From positions 952,524-1,016,523 of the forward strand of contig NW_022985070.1 in NCBI RefSeq assembly GCF_010015585.1: a stretch of DNA of 64,000 bases, in the 5' to 3' direction. This document shows positions 1 to 10,967 of this stretch, piece by piece. Made by a program: the position numbers and the translations under genes. Source of the DNA: Eremomyces bilateralis CBS 781.70. Lineage: Eukaryota > Ascomycota > Dothideomycetes > Eremomycetales > Eremomycetaceae. The notes under the pieces were generated by a model. That model had not been told where the DNA came from. It saw only the letters and a list, made by a program, of their open reading frames with translations, and did no database searches. Positions within the stretch are counted from its first letter, which is position 1. Each line of letters opens with the position of its first letter.

Positions 1-1529
1 ATCACGACGATCTTCTTCTTTTCCACATAGTCGATTATAATGGGCCGGAAGAGCAAGTCTTCTCCCTCCTACTATGAATATTCTGGCCCAGTCACGTAAA
101 GGAAGGATGAAAGGGACCGATAGGGGCAAGCAGACGGCTTTTCTAAGCATTCGATATCTACAGTACGACAAATGGGACCCCTCTAGAATCTGCTGAAGCA
201 AGTGATTGTATTGAGCGCATCGCCTCGCCTCGCCTCGTTCCTCGATCAAGGCATCGCATTTCGCAGTATCACGTGTTGCTAGTCCCGTTTAGTCGTATGC
301 TACCAATCTTTCATCGTCGTAGTCCGTATTTTCTGGTTCTGACCCAGATTCTATAGGATTCAATGACCTTAGCCACCGTGGTATTGGTCACTATATAGTA
401 TACAGGACTACGGATGGTATATTTAACTATGGTTCGCGCAGGCCTCGCGAGGCGGATTAGTATGTAATTGAGTCGAGGCGAGGCGAGGCGCTTAGTCATC
501 CCTCGCGACGCCTCGCGAGTTGTACATAAGATTACATAAGCCTGGGTATATATACCCGTCAAGGTAAACTATGTACTTCTGACCGAATACAAGCATCTCA
601 CTGCCTCTGAACAGGTATCCTATTGTTTCCGTGATTGATTGACACGCCAAAACGATCAACAATTTGTATCACCTAATTACGGAAACTACCAATTCACTTA
701 TGACTTACCACTTACATTCCATTTATCAACACTAGGCTTCTACTCATGGCTATAATGACCTTGTCTATTTGTACCGCAATGCGAACCATCCCGGGAACCA
801 TCGCCGGATGTGGCAGTGAGGCCGAGAAATCTGCAGATTTGTCGTCAGCACGTGCCTTATGGAGAACAGTCAAAAAGGCCACACACTATCCATACCAAGG
901 CTCCTTGGCTGGTCCTCCCACCCCAGCCCCGCAAAGCAATGTTTATTACTCGGTTGCGAATCCCGGAGGTCGAGCCATGAACGAGATGACTCGGCCACTC
1001 TGGTCGGTCCTAGGCTCCTAGGCTCCATCCTCGACAAATGAAAATTGCAAGGTGAAACAAGACCGTTCAATCGTCGGATCGTCAGATCGTCACTTGGTAA
1101 TTGGTAGTTGCTGTATGTTCAATGTTGGCATGTTGATCGTCGACTCCTTCCCCCGGCTATCCATCTGGCCGAGATTTCCATTTCCGCATACCGGTACCGA
1201 GAGACGGGACTCATAATTCAACACCCGACTACCATCGCCCATAAAGCTCACAACCAGGTATTGGGACTTTGGGAGTCTTTAATTTACTAGCTTCTGGTCA
1301 TCAGCGCTTGGAAATCCTAGTCGACGACATCGGACATATAGCGAATAATATGGTGGGCCTTATAAACTGCCTGTCTGTCTGTACTCTATTCAAACCGAAC
1401 ATTTCACAATGGCGGCAGTTCACATCCTTCCCGATCATGAATTCATGTGATGGCAGTATGGCAGGAATCAGTATGCTGTGTAGGGTCTGGCACCAATTCC
1501 CCGCATCATGCAAGCTACAGCCTACAGCG
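1..1529. other. Gene-free left edge
   Basis: I see no supportable host gene here. The open frames are short, overlap on both strands and show no recognisable motif. The stretch is AT-rich with islands of CTCG-rich repeats between about 220 and 530 (listed separately). It ends at the TA target site of the pogo-type transposon. It may be an old repeat-rich intergenic zone. Confidence 0.5.
221..490. repeat. 17-bp perfect inverted repeat flanking an AT-rich spacer
   Basis: The 17-mer CGCCTCGCCTCGCCTCG at 221-237 returns as its exact reverse complement at 474-490. The spacer of about 236 bp is AT-rich. Related palindromic motifs lie nearby: CCTCGCGAGG at about 443-452 and two CCTCGCGA-type motifs at about 500-520. 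A 14-bp palindrome, GGGTATATATACCC, follows at 544-557. This could be a degraded miniature element or a cruciform-prone repeat. No transposase and no clear target duplication are visible. Confidence 0.45.
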
Positions 1530-1580
1530 TATCCGTGCCCCATGACCGCCCCACAACCTCCGGTTGTTGGTGCTCCCACA

Positions 1581-1643
1581 CCAAAAGTCAAACCCACACC
1601 AAAAGTCAAACCCACGCCAAAAGTCAAACCCACGCCAAAAGTC
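1581..1643. repeat. Subterminal 18-bp tandem repeats of the transposon
   Basis: Three full copies of an 18-bp unit of the form CCAAAAGTCAAACCCACR (1581, 1599, 1617) are followed by a partial copy (1635-1643). The right arm carries one full copy (3409-3426) and one partial copy (3400-3408) in inverted orientation. Such repeats often serve as transposase binding sites in Tc1/mariner relatives; that role is inferred. Confidence 0.8.
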
Positions 1644-1680
1644 CAATTTTACCATCATCTTCAAATCTATACCACCAAAC

Positions 1681-3374
1681 ATGTCTAAACGCGTCAAATA
1701 TTCAGAGCAGACTATACAGAAAGCACTCAAGAAGGCTACAGAGCTAAAAAAAAAAAAGCAGGAAAATCGGTTAACGTTTCAGCGTTAGCGCGTGAGTTCC
1801 AAATCAGCCGGCCTGTCCTTCGAGGCCGCCTTGAAGGAAAAACATCCTATACCAAACGTTCTCCGTTCGTACAAGCGACTAAACTCGATCAGCTACAAGA
1901 AAAGGCTCTCCTAGCTTGGATCCATCAGCTTGATGAGTGGGGAGCGCCTCCTACGGCTACAGAAATCGAAGCGTGCGCCAACTCTATACTCCGAAGAAAC
2001 GCCCTCGATACAACGCAGCCACCTCACGTTAGTAAGAACTGGAAATATAAATTTATCAAGCGCCACACCCTTCCGCTTATCGACCAAAAACCAGTCAAAG
2101 ACGACCGCCTACGCGCTGAGGATCTTGGACATATACAGTATTGGTTTCAACTCCTTCAGGAGCAGATTCAAGAGCATGGAATCGAGGCACGGAATATATA
2201 TAATTTCGACGAAAGTGGCTTCCGCCTTGGTGAAGGGAAGCGGCAAAAAGTGGTTAGTTTCCGACCGGGGCCAAAACGAGGCAATCCTAGTACGGAGTTA
2301 GGCGAATCGGTTACGGATATCGAGTGTGTCGCTGCTGATGGTTTCGTTCTTCCGCCATACTTTATCTTAAAGGGCGAGAACCATCTTGAACGATGGTACG
2401 AAGGCCAGATTCCAGACGATTACTGTATCAACATCTCTAAGTCTAGGTGGTCAAACGACCTTATTGCCTTCGATTGGATCCAGCATTTCCATCGGTATAC
2501 AAGACACCTGGCTAAGAAGGGGAAACGACTGCTCTTGATGGATAACCACGCTTCGCATCTTACCCATGAGTTCATTCAATTCTGCGAAAAAGTTGATATT
2601 ATTCTTTTCCCATTTCCTCCGCATACGACCCATTTCCTTCAGCCGCTCGATGGGAAGCCGTTTCTTGCGTTAAAACACTACTTCCGGCAGACAAATACGC
2701 ATATCTCACGGTGGGGATTCGACGCAGCGGACAAGGCCTCATTCCTTACGGAAATGCCCCAGATCCGCCAAAACGCCTTCAAATCGCGTACGATTCGACA
2801 CGCTTTTAAAGAGAGGGGCCTTTGGCCATGCGATCCTGAGCAGATTTTGCCAACCCTTCGGCAACAGGTTGACCAAGAGGCAGAGGAGCTTCAGATATTC
2901 AATGGCTCGCCTCCACCGTCAAGTATTACGGCAACACCGAGCGCATCTCCACCAAATACTATTCGTACGGTACGCCGGAAACAACAGAAGATCATAAATA
3001 CGCCTGAGGCCCTACTTTCTAGCCGGAAATACCAACATCGCGTTCGCCAAGCTACAAACTCATTGATCAAGGCGGTCGAAGAGATCGAGGCGTATAAGGG
3101 GTCCGTTTCAGCCACACAACGCCAGCAAACCAAAAAGAGTCGCCGCCAGGTTAAAACAGGACTTAGCCAGACCGGTGCTTCGTACGTTAGTGAGGCGAAA
3201 CGCCATATCGAGGCGCGTGGTCAGAAGGAGCGGGAGGCGGTAATTAGGAAGGCACAGCGGGACTGGCGGCAGGAAAAACAACAGGAAAATCAGCAGGAAC
3301 CATCTCCTGCACTCGGTCAACCTACTAGTACGGAGGATCTCGGTTTTTTTATCGATTTACATCCTGAGTTCTGA
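1681..3374 (+). pseudogene. pogo/Fot1-type transposase with one frame break
   Basis: The reading frame starts at ATG 1681 (MSKRVKYSEQTIQKALKKA), a pipsqueak-type HTH. It then passes a run of 12 A (1746-1757). Downstream of the run the conserved frame is offset by one base and stays open to the stop at 3372-3374. After the run come the rest of the HTH (VSALAREFQISRPVLRGRL), a CENP-B-like DNA-binding region, and the DDE_1 core. The catalytic aspartates are visible in YNFDESGF, LLLMDNHASH and LQPLDG. A Lys/Arg/Gln-rich tail follows. The total is about 565 aa, normal for Fot1/pogo transposases. The A12 run is the only break seen, so this may be a just-inactivated copy or one rescued by slippage. 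No intron with good splice signals spans the break. Confidence 0.85.
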
Positions 3375-3485
3375 TATATAGATGATGGTAGTGAAATTGG
3401 ACTTTTGGCGTGGGTTTGACTTTTGGTGTGGGAGCACCAACAACCGGAGGTTGTGCCGTTGTGGGGCGGTCATGGGGCACGGATA

Positions 3486-3922
3486 CGGAAATGCCATTCC
3501 CCATTCCCCACAATCCACAGTGTGCAATTCCACAACAATTACGATTTAAGTACGTCGTACGCCAACTCCGCGTTTCCTCCACAAGTCTGGCGTCTGCCCC
3601 ACCCCTGGTCTAGCTGCAAGCCCTCCGCCTTGTCCACCTCTCCTCGGCGCCATGCATTTGCTCTGTATGGTTGCCCTTGAGCGACCGTCAAGCCTCACCA
3701 AGGGTCATGACTACCGTCGAGCGCTCCCGAACTTTGGACAGACCGAACCCAAGGAGCCGAGGGCAGGGGTGCATCGAATTAATTTGAGAAGGAGACTTTT
3801 CAAATAGAGCTCGGGATCCTCAAACTTCCCAGGTTTGGTAATTTCCTTTTTTCGCGCACCGCAATTGGGAAGCGCTTGTTTTTCTCATCTTCATCCATCG
3901 CTATCATCGTGTCACAGCAAAT
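3486..3922. promoter_or_regulatory. Probable promoter region of the MFS transporter gene
   Basis: This 437-bp stretch lies between the transposon's right end and the transporter ATG. It contains pyrimidine-rich tracts near 3840-3900, typical of fungal promoters and leaders. No distinct binding site can be named with confidence. The transposon sits close enough to influence this promoter. Confidence 0.35.
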
Positions 3923-5559
3923 ATGGCTGACAAGGAACACGTCGCGGAGGAAAAGGTGTCCGTCCAAGATGGTCCCGTCGAGAAAACTTGGGGGACCGCC
4001 CATGATGCCGCTGAGAGAGGCCATGCAGCAACAGACATGTATGCATGATTTTCCCTTTCAGTCGTTGTGTCGTTAACCCCCGTGATAGCTACGGGAATGC
4101 GCTCGTCCAATTTGACCCCAAAGCAGAGGCAAAGTTGCGAAGGAAGATCGACTTGATGATTGTACCTACCGTGGCATTATTGTATCTCTTCTGCTTTATT
4201 GATCGGGCCAATGTTGGTGAGTACTATTGATACATAAATACTTGTCCTAGTTTAACCCACTTCATAGGTAATGCAAGATTGGCAGGTCTCGAAAGGGATC
4301 TCAAGCTCAAAGGCTATGACTATAACACCGTGCTCTCGGTGTTTTACATCTCATATATTATATTTGAGATCCCCTCCAACATGGCCTGCAAGTACTTCGG
4401 ACCTGGCAAATATATCCCGGCGATCACGCTCGCCTTTGGCATCGTCTCCGTGGGCACTGCATTCTGCCACAATCTTGCGGCCGTCTGCGGCGTCCGCTTC
4501 CTCCTTGGTATCTTCGAAGCAGGGATGCTCCCAGGTATCGCATACTATATGTCCAGATGGTACCGGAGGACCGAATTGGCATTCCGTCTCTCCCTCTACA
4601 TCGTCATGGCTCCGCTAGCGGGCGCCTTTGGTGGACTTCTGGCGTCCGCTATCCTCACTCTGGACCATTTCGGTTCGTTGAAAGAATGGAGGATGATCTT
4701 CGCCATCGAAGGGATCATCACATGTGGCCTGGCCTTGATCGGGTTCATCACCTTAACTGATCGACCGGAGACGGCCCGTTGGCTGTCGCAGGAGGAGAAG
4801 GACCTTGCCATTGCTCGTGTCAAGTCCGAGCGAGTCGGCACCACGGAGGTTCTCGAGAAGCTGGACACCAAGAAACTCATCAAAGGCATTTTCAGTCCCG
4901 TGACGATCGGGACCTCGTTTATCTTCCTTCTCAACAACATCACCGTGCAAGGTCTCGCATTCTTCGCGCCCACGATCGTGCGCACCATCTACCCCGACGC
5001 CAGCGTGGTCACGCAGCAGCTGCGTACCGTCCCTCCGTACGTGGTCGGAGCGTTCTTCACCCTCGCGCTCCCCTTCATCAGCACGAAGACTGATAACCGC
5101 ACCTATCCGATGGCTGCGGGATCCCCGTTGGTGATGATCGGATACATCATGTTCCTTGCCAGCAACGTAGCGCAAGTGCGGTACGGCGCGACGTTCATCA
5201 TCGCGAGCGGTGCCTTCGCCTTGGGCGCTCTGTGCAATGCACAGGTCGCGGCCAACGTCGTTTCCGACACGGCACGCTCGGCCGCTATCGGCACGAACGT
5301 CATGTTCGGGAACATCGGAGGGTTGATCTCGACGTGGTCGTTCTTGCCGTCCGATGCACCGAACTACAAGATCGGGAACGGACTGAATTTGGCGACGTCG
5401 TCGACCATTTTGCTCTGCACGGTCGGGCTGATGGTCTGGATGCTGGCGGATAATAAGATCAGGGCGAAGCTGGAGGTGGACAAGGAACTGGAAGGCCTCA
5501 CTCAGCGTCAAATCCAGGACTTGGATTGGAAGCATCCTGGTTTCAGATGGAGGATCTAG
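3923..5559 (+). CDS. MFS transporter, anion:cation symporter (Dal5/TNA1-like)
   Basis: Exons are 3923-4038, 4089-4216 and 4268-5559, giving 511 aa. Joining them restores the family N-terminal pattern ATDIYGNALVQFDP and the first membrane segment (MIVPTVALLYLFCFIDRANVGNA). Twelve membrane segments are expected. Visible marks are DRANVGNARL after segment 1, VLSVFYISYIIFEIPSN in segment 2 and GVRFLLGIFEAGMLPG in segment 4. The cytosolic central loop carries DRPETARWLSQEEK. These features are typical of the fungal ACS group, which imports carboxylated compounds such as allantoate, nicotinate, pantothenate or biotin precursors across the plasma membrane. The substrate cannot be read from the sequence. 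The next gene, an acyl-CoA synthetase, is in the same orientation, but a shared pathway is not shown. Confidence 0.9.
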
Positions 5560-6109
5560 TGGTGGTCAACCCGTCACGGAAGGCTTATTTACCTGGTTTC
5601 CTGTGTATTGTGATAGTGCTGTATCAGCTACTCGAATGTTTGCATATTCATTTATAATATCATTTCGAGTTTCAAAGTTTCGTCCGACTGTTGAGCGCGA
5701 GCGGATCCATTCTATTCGATTTTCAAGTCAGTGGATCCACTTTACGACCGGCGTCATCAAATCTGCTCTAGTGTCTCCATCGCGGCCATCCCCCACACTT
5801 CCCCGCAAAGTCGCTATGTTTCGGTACGTATTATTATGGCGGAGCCAGCGATCCGAGGTGGTGGAAATGGATGTTTAGTATATTGAGCGACGTCCCAATG
5901 GCCATGGCTCTTATTATTTTACCTAAATGTAAAGAACGGCAAGAAAATCGTCTTTTCGTCCGATAGGATTGCATAGCTTCCCACTTTGTTCTCCGCCCAA
6001 AGGCGTGTATCAAGGACATCCTTCATCGATTACTTCCTCCAAGGACACCCTTCATCGATTATTTCCTCCCATAGGCCTGATCGACTGATTATCAGTCAAC
6101 TCAGACACA
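5560..6109. promoter_or_regulatory. Intergenic: MFS 3' region and promoter of acyl-CoA synthetase
   Basis: This 550-bp spacer contains no supportable gene. Its right end carries a tandem 29-bp duplication (listed separately) just upstream of the acyl-CoA synthetase start. Confidence 0.4.
6011..6068 (+). repeat. Tandem 29-bp duplication in the leader/promoter
   Basis: Two head-to-tail 29-bp copies (6011-6039 and 6040-6068) share the core CCTTCATCGATTA and differ at only a few positions (for example CATCC against CACCC). The second copy ends about 41 bp before the acyl-CoA synthetase ATG at 6110. The repeat may lie in the 5' leader or core promoter. Any regulatory role is speculative. Confidence 0.8.
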
Positions 6110-8432
6110 ATGGTGTTACTCCCTGCCCTGGCAACTGCCGCAGGTGCCACCGTCGCCGCTCGTTGGCTGGACAAGAGGTATGCCATCTCCACGGACCTGG
6201 AGCAAATACGTGGCATGCGTCAGATGCGAGACTTCTACATGAAGCTAGCTAGCGAACATGGAGATGATGATTGGTCGTTCTACCACGTGCTCCATTCTAC
6301 TTATGGTACAAACGATCTGAAAGAGGCGTTCGTCTTTGAAGACCGAAGCTGGACGTATGGGGAACTGCGTGGGGAAATCGGCCGGTTGGCGGAGACGTTC
6401 AGGAGTATAGGGATCGGGAACCGGACGGTGGTGGGAATGTATGTCAACAATAGCGTCGAGTTCATCGTCTCGTGGTTCGCGTTGTACAAACTCGGGGTAC
6501 GCCATCCAAGATCGTGGTCGTTTCGGCAGCTCACATCTCTAGGCTATACCTGCTCCGGTCAATACCGCCGTCACTCGGGACCCGTTCCGCCACTGCCTCA
6601 CGATTAGCGCTGCCGAATATTTCATTACCACATATGAGCTGTGGGATGCTGCGGCTCGATCATTGGGCCTTGCCGATGAAGCCGACGTCGGTCGACTTCC
6701 CGGACTGAAGTCGGTCATCATATACGATTACGACAGCTATCCCAAGTCGACCACGGTGCCTCTCATCAACGCAGATGCTGTCTTAGCTCAGAGCACTTTG
6801 CCGCCCTTTGTCCCTTCAATGGCAGACTTTCCAAAACAAGACAGGCCCAAGATCGGGCAGGGGGATGCGTCCTGCTACCTATTCACCTCGGGGACAACTG
6901 GCATGCCCAAGGCAGCAGTTTGTAAGACAGTCAAGAATCTTCGCGGTTCCATCGCAGAACAGAGACTGACATAATTATAGGGCCGGCGGCCTATAGCCTT
7001 ATGACGTTGGCTAACAAGCGTTGGCCGTATATGCATGACGAGCCTCGCAGGTTCTATATCTGTATGCCTATGTTTCACGGGAGCGCGGCGTAAGTATTTC
7101 CGGTCTCAATGTATTGCAAGTCTTGACGGATTCTTTAGGTTTGCATGTCTTCCCGGGACTTTTGCCAATTCTGGCACCGTTATCCTTGCGAGACGCTTCT
7201 CAGTGAGTAGGTTCTGGCACGACTGCCGCCACTACAACGCCAATTCGGTTTTGTATATCGGTGAAATGATCCGATATCTTGTGCAAGCCCCGCCAGACCC
7301 CCATTTCCCCGACCCTAAGACTATGCACAATGTCAAAATTTGTTATGGCCTCGGACTCTCGCCTCATGCCTGGAAGACTTTACGCGAGAAATTCGGGATC
7401 CCTTGGATCATTGAATACTATAGTGCTTCGGAAGCACCCACATCGATATTGAATTCGAACAAGTCGAATGACGAGGGCGTAGGCTACGTAGCCAGATGGG
7501 GCCCGCTGATGCGCAGTAAATGGTTTGGGCAAGACGGGTTGTATATCCTGAAGACCGATCCTGAGATGACCGAGCCCATACGAAACAAGGCAGGCTTCTG
7601 CGTCCAAGCCGATCTCGGCGAAAAAGGCGAAGCCATTGCTCGAATTGAGTCGCCTTTGAGACGGAGCCATGATTATGTCGGAGAAAGCGGTGAAGAAGCC
7701 ACAAGGAAGAAAATGCTTCATGATGTCTTCAAAAAGGGAGACCTCTTCGTCCGGCTCGGGGACTCGCTTTCAATCGTATTAACCCTAGTTCTTTCTTCGC
7801 AATGGACCATGTGGCTGACTGAGTACAGAACAAGCGTGGTTGGGTCAAGTTCCATGACCGGTTAGGTGACACCTTCCGCGCGAAAGGCCACAATATCTCC
7901 ACGACGGAGGTGGAGATTGCATTCACCAAGCATCCCAGGGTTCTGGGTGCGAACGTCTACGCCATTCCCATGAACGAGTTCGGGTATGAAGGGCAACTAG
8001 GCTGTGCGGCGATCAGCCTCAAATCCTCAGGTGCAGACCCAACTGGTACCGACGAGGCAACTCTGCTCGCCGAACTGGAGCAGTGGCTGGTTGAAAAGGG
8101 AGGGCTGCCGACGTACGGAGTACCTCGTTTCGTCCGAGTGATCGTCGACGAGGGCGAAGCCACCACCCACGATGAAGGACGGCGCAAAGGGGATATCCCC
8201 GGGGCAGAGAGAGTTTCGATTATTATGAAAAAGCTGAAGACCGGACTTAGACGAGAAGGTAAGTAGAACAGCGGTTCAATTGTGTGCTTTACTAATGTGT
8301 CTCATTTCAGGTTTCAATATGCCACCAAGATGCAACGATCGGATGTATTTCATCGATCGGGAGGGGAATGGGTTCAAACCATTGACCGAGGAGATGAAGC
8401 AGTTACTCCTGAGCGGCAAGGCGAAGCTGTAG
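6110..8432 (+). CDS. FAT1-like very-long-chain fatty acyl-CoA synthetase / fatty acid transporter
   Basis: Six exons (6110-6496, 6543-6921, 6981-7089, 7139-7775, 7829-8258, 8311-8432) give 687 aa. The enzyme activates fatty acids with ATP and CoA. FAT1 relatives act at the plasma membrane, ER, lipid droplets or peroxisomes. The N-terminus has a hydrophobic segment (VLLPALATAAGATVAA). The AMP-binding P-loop is YLFTSGTTGMPKAAV, ending at the exon 2/3 junction. The FATP/VLACS signature follows as VKICYGLGLSPHAWK...EYYSASEAPTS and DRLGDTFRAKGHNISTTE, joined across the exon 4/5 junction. Length is close to yeast Fat1. The exon 2/3 donor could be shifted by 4 nt, but GTAAGA gives a better site and keeps the frame. 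A 29-bp tandem duplication lies directly upstream. Confidence 0.9.
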
Positions 8433-9104
8433 TGATCTTTGATCCACTTGGCCTCGTGGGCCGGGCTAGGCTGCTATGTTATTAGTCCATAGTGAAAAAA
8501 GTAGACTAACCATCGCTCACAACGTGGCGGCCTCTGTATTGCTTGACGGTGGAATTGGTTGATCTTGTTCATGTTGTTCATCATCATGAGTGAAATCTGA
8601 AAGGTCATATATGTTCACGTGATGATATGGGGAGGTGCCTCCGGGGGGAAAGAAATTGAGTTACCTTTCTTGGCATTCCCCTAAGCACAGTTCCCACGAT
8701 CTTAACCAGAACGCGGTGGAGAATTCACCAAAACAGGCCTCTAATAGTTGCTTAATTAGGAAAAGAGTATACTTTTTGGTATTATGTTGTTTTTGAGCGA
8801 ATTGGGCCTGCCTGTGATGGTGGTGATGGTTGGGGGAATGCCAAGAGACGTAACTCAATTTCGTCCCCCCCGGAGGCAGTACTGGTACTGGTACAGGTAT
8901 GGTAAGACAACAAGGCAACAAGGCAAGAACTTTGGATCCTCCGATTGACAAGCCGTGTATTTGCACTTATGGCACTTATGGACCGCCGGACATGATGACC
9001 ATCTTCAATTTGATTTACCAAATGCTCGTGATAAAACGAAGCATGACTCAAGCGCAATTCTAAAAAATCCACGAACACAGGACCATTGCCTCACACCACA
9101 AGCC
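8433..9104. other. Intergenic holding a MITE
   Basis: No gene is supportable in this 672-bp spacer. It holds a 243-bp terminal-inverted-repeat element (8636-8878), then a short simple repeat based on TACTGG/TACAGG at about 8880-8900. It ends with the promoter of the eIF2B delta gene. Confidence 0.5.
8636..8878. mobile_element. MITE-like non-autonomous DNA element
   Basis: Left arm 8636-8684 begins TGCCTCCGGGGGG and contains AAATTGAGTTAC and CTTGGCATTCCCC. The right arm, about 8831-8878, is its reverse complement with a few mismatches. The arms are about 47 bp around a spacer of roughly 150 bp with no coding capacity. Size and structure fit a miniature inverted-repeat transposable element. 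No confident target duplication was found, so the outer borders may be off by several bases. It is unrelated in sequence to the pogo element at 1532-3483, so it would need another transposase. It ends about 226 bp upstream of the eIF2B delta start codon. Confidence 0.8.
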
Positions 9105-10587
9105 ATGTCTACGCCAGACTCAATATCAGACCCCCCAAAGCAGGTTCCTGTGACTGCAGGAACCCCAAGCTCCCAAGCTCCAAAGCCATCAACACCAGCA
9201 GAGTCGTCGAAACTGAGCAATGCGGAACTGAAGAAGCAACAGAAGGCCGAGAAGGCCGCGAGAAGACTACAGAAAAAGGGGGATCAAGGACCAAGCAACG
9301 GACAACCAACCACCCCGGCCCAGAAAGCGCAAACCAAACCAGAAAAGCACGCGAAACCGACGCAACCGCGCAATCAACCAGCCCCTCCCACACTCAAGCC
9401 TCCAGGGAAAGCCACGGCGACCAGACGAGGCTCGTCGTCCGTGCCGAATGTCATCGATAGCGAGGTGAAGAATGTGGCGCTCTTCAAGCACCTCTACAGC
9501 GTCCCCCGGCGGCAGCGGATCGAAGGCGCGTCGAAAGACGTGCATCCGGCTGTGGTGGCGCTAGGACTGCAGATGAGCAACTACCGAATATGCGGGAGCA
9601 ATGCCCGCTGCATCGCGATGCTGTTGGCGTTCAAGGAAGTACGTATGTCCAACACGGTGGCGAGGCGGAGACTAACGGGGATCTCAGGTCATTGAATCGT
9701 ACACGACTCCCGGTGGCACGTCCCTGGCGCGCCATCTCACCTCCCACCACCTCTCCCCGCAGATCGACTATCTCAAATCCTGCCGCCCCCTCAGCATTAG
9801 CATGGGCAATGCGATCCGCTACCTCAAAGAACTGATCATCAAGATCGACCCCGCCGTCCCGGAGCACGACGCCAAAGCCACCCTCCTCGACGCCATCGAC
9901 GCCTTCATATCCGAGCGCATCACCGTCGCCGGCACCATTATCGCGCAGACCGCGTCCACGAAAATCGTCTCCGGCGACGTGGTGGTCACCTACGCCAAAT
10001 CCAGCATCGTCATGCAAACCCTTCTCACGGCCCATCGGGCGGGTACCGCATTCCGCGTTGTCGTCGTAGACAGCAGCCCCCTTTTCGAAGGCAAGCGCCT
10101 CGCTTCCGTCCTCGCGTCACACGGGCTGTCCGTCTCCTACTCGCTGATCGCCGGCGCATCGCACGCGGTCACGGGGGCGACGAAGGTATTTTTAGGGGCG
10201 CACGCGATAATGAGTAACGGACGGCTATATTCGCGGGTGGGGACGGCGGTGGTGGCGATGCTGGCATACGAGCGGGACATCCCGGTCATCGTGTGCTGCG
10301 AGAGCGTGAAGTTCACGGAGCGAGTGGCGTTGGATAGCATCGTGGGGAATGAACTGGCGCCGGCGGAGGAGCTGTTGGCGGCGGGGTTGTCGGTGGAAGG
10401 GAAGGAGGGGTCGAAGGGGGTGGAGGACATGTTGAAGAAATGGAGGGAGACGCCGGGGCTGCAGGCGTTGAATGTGTTGTATGATGTGACGCCAGCGGAT
10501 TATATCAAGATGGTGGTCACCGAGTTCGGCAGCTTGCCGCCCAGTTCGGTACCAGCTGTTCTTCGCAATCTGAGCGGGAATGGTTGA
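9105..10587 (+). CDS. GCD2: Translation initiation factor eIF2B subunit delta
   Basis: Two exons (9105-9638, 9688-10587) encode 477 aa. eIF2B is the GTP-exchange factor for eIF2. Delta belongs to its regulatory alpha/beta/delta core, which senses phosphorylated eIF2 and so mediates general amino-acid control. The N-terminal 150 residues are low-complexity and Lys/Gln/Pro-rich (LKKQQKAEKAARRLQKKG), typical of delta rather than alpha or beta. The C-terminal two thirds form the IF-2B Rossmann-like fold: FVVYAKSS-type strand VVVTYAKSSIVMQTLL, VVVDSSPLFEGK, and TKVFLGAHAIMSNGRLYSRVGT. I chose ATG 9105 because it follows an in-frame leader with no conserved sequence and precedes the Met-Ser-Thr start usual for the family. 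A MITE lies in the upstream region. Confidence 0.93.
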
Positions 10588-10967
10588 AAGATTATAACGT
10601 TAAATTTAATTTAGAGAGTTTGAGCGAGTGATCTACACCATCAAGTTCCAGTGCGATACGGTCGACATTGTGAATGAATGATATGTAAATTAATTAACAT
10701 CCACTGCTAGTAAACGTCTATGGTCCATCTTGATATGGTCCAATCCTTGCGATTCCTTGATCGGTAGTAGCCAACCTCTAAAGCGAATGGACAACGGAAT
10801 GGCGCAACTTGACCAGAACAATACCCTCCATGCGTGATATCTCCAACGCTGCACACCTGCCAGCCCTAGGCTATCAAAACATGTTTATCGCCAGGCAACG
10901 CGAAGACGAACTGGCTATGCAAGACCCAGCAGATAGGATCCGAACGGCCGAAAAAAATATACGGCAT
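10588..10967. terminator. Shared 3' region of convergent genes
   Basis: The eIF2B delta and PDR16-like genes converge over about 380 bp. AT-rich tracts after 10590 (AACGTTAAATTTAATTTAG) and around 10685-10700 suit 3' end formation. No separate gene is visible. Confidence 0.35.

Larger units (their letters stand above)
1532..3483 (+). mobile_element. pogo/Fot1-type DNA transposon (Tc1/mariner superfamily)
   Basis: The element is about 1.95 kb with long terminal inverted repeats whose outer end reads TCCGTGCCCCATGACCGCC, flanked on both sides by TA (1530-1531 and 3484-3485). TA is the target duplication expected for Tc1/mariner/pogo elements. The inverted repeats run to about 1653 on the left and from about 3388 on the right. 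They are nearly identical except for an extra GGCACAAC in the right arm and a different number of subterminal repeats. The interior holds one transposase with pipsqueak HTH, CENP-B-like HTH and a DDD catalytic core. Similar arms and a nearly open transposase suggest a fairly recent insertion. Confidence 0.93.

Noticed and set aside
3923-8432. Metabolite gene cluster formed by the transporter and acyl-CoA synthetase next to a transposon
   Set aside because: No backbone synthase, tailoring enzymes or cluster regulator occur in the window. Both genes are common outside clusters.
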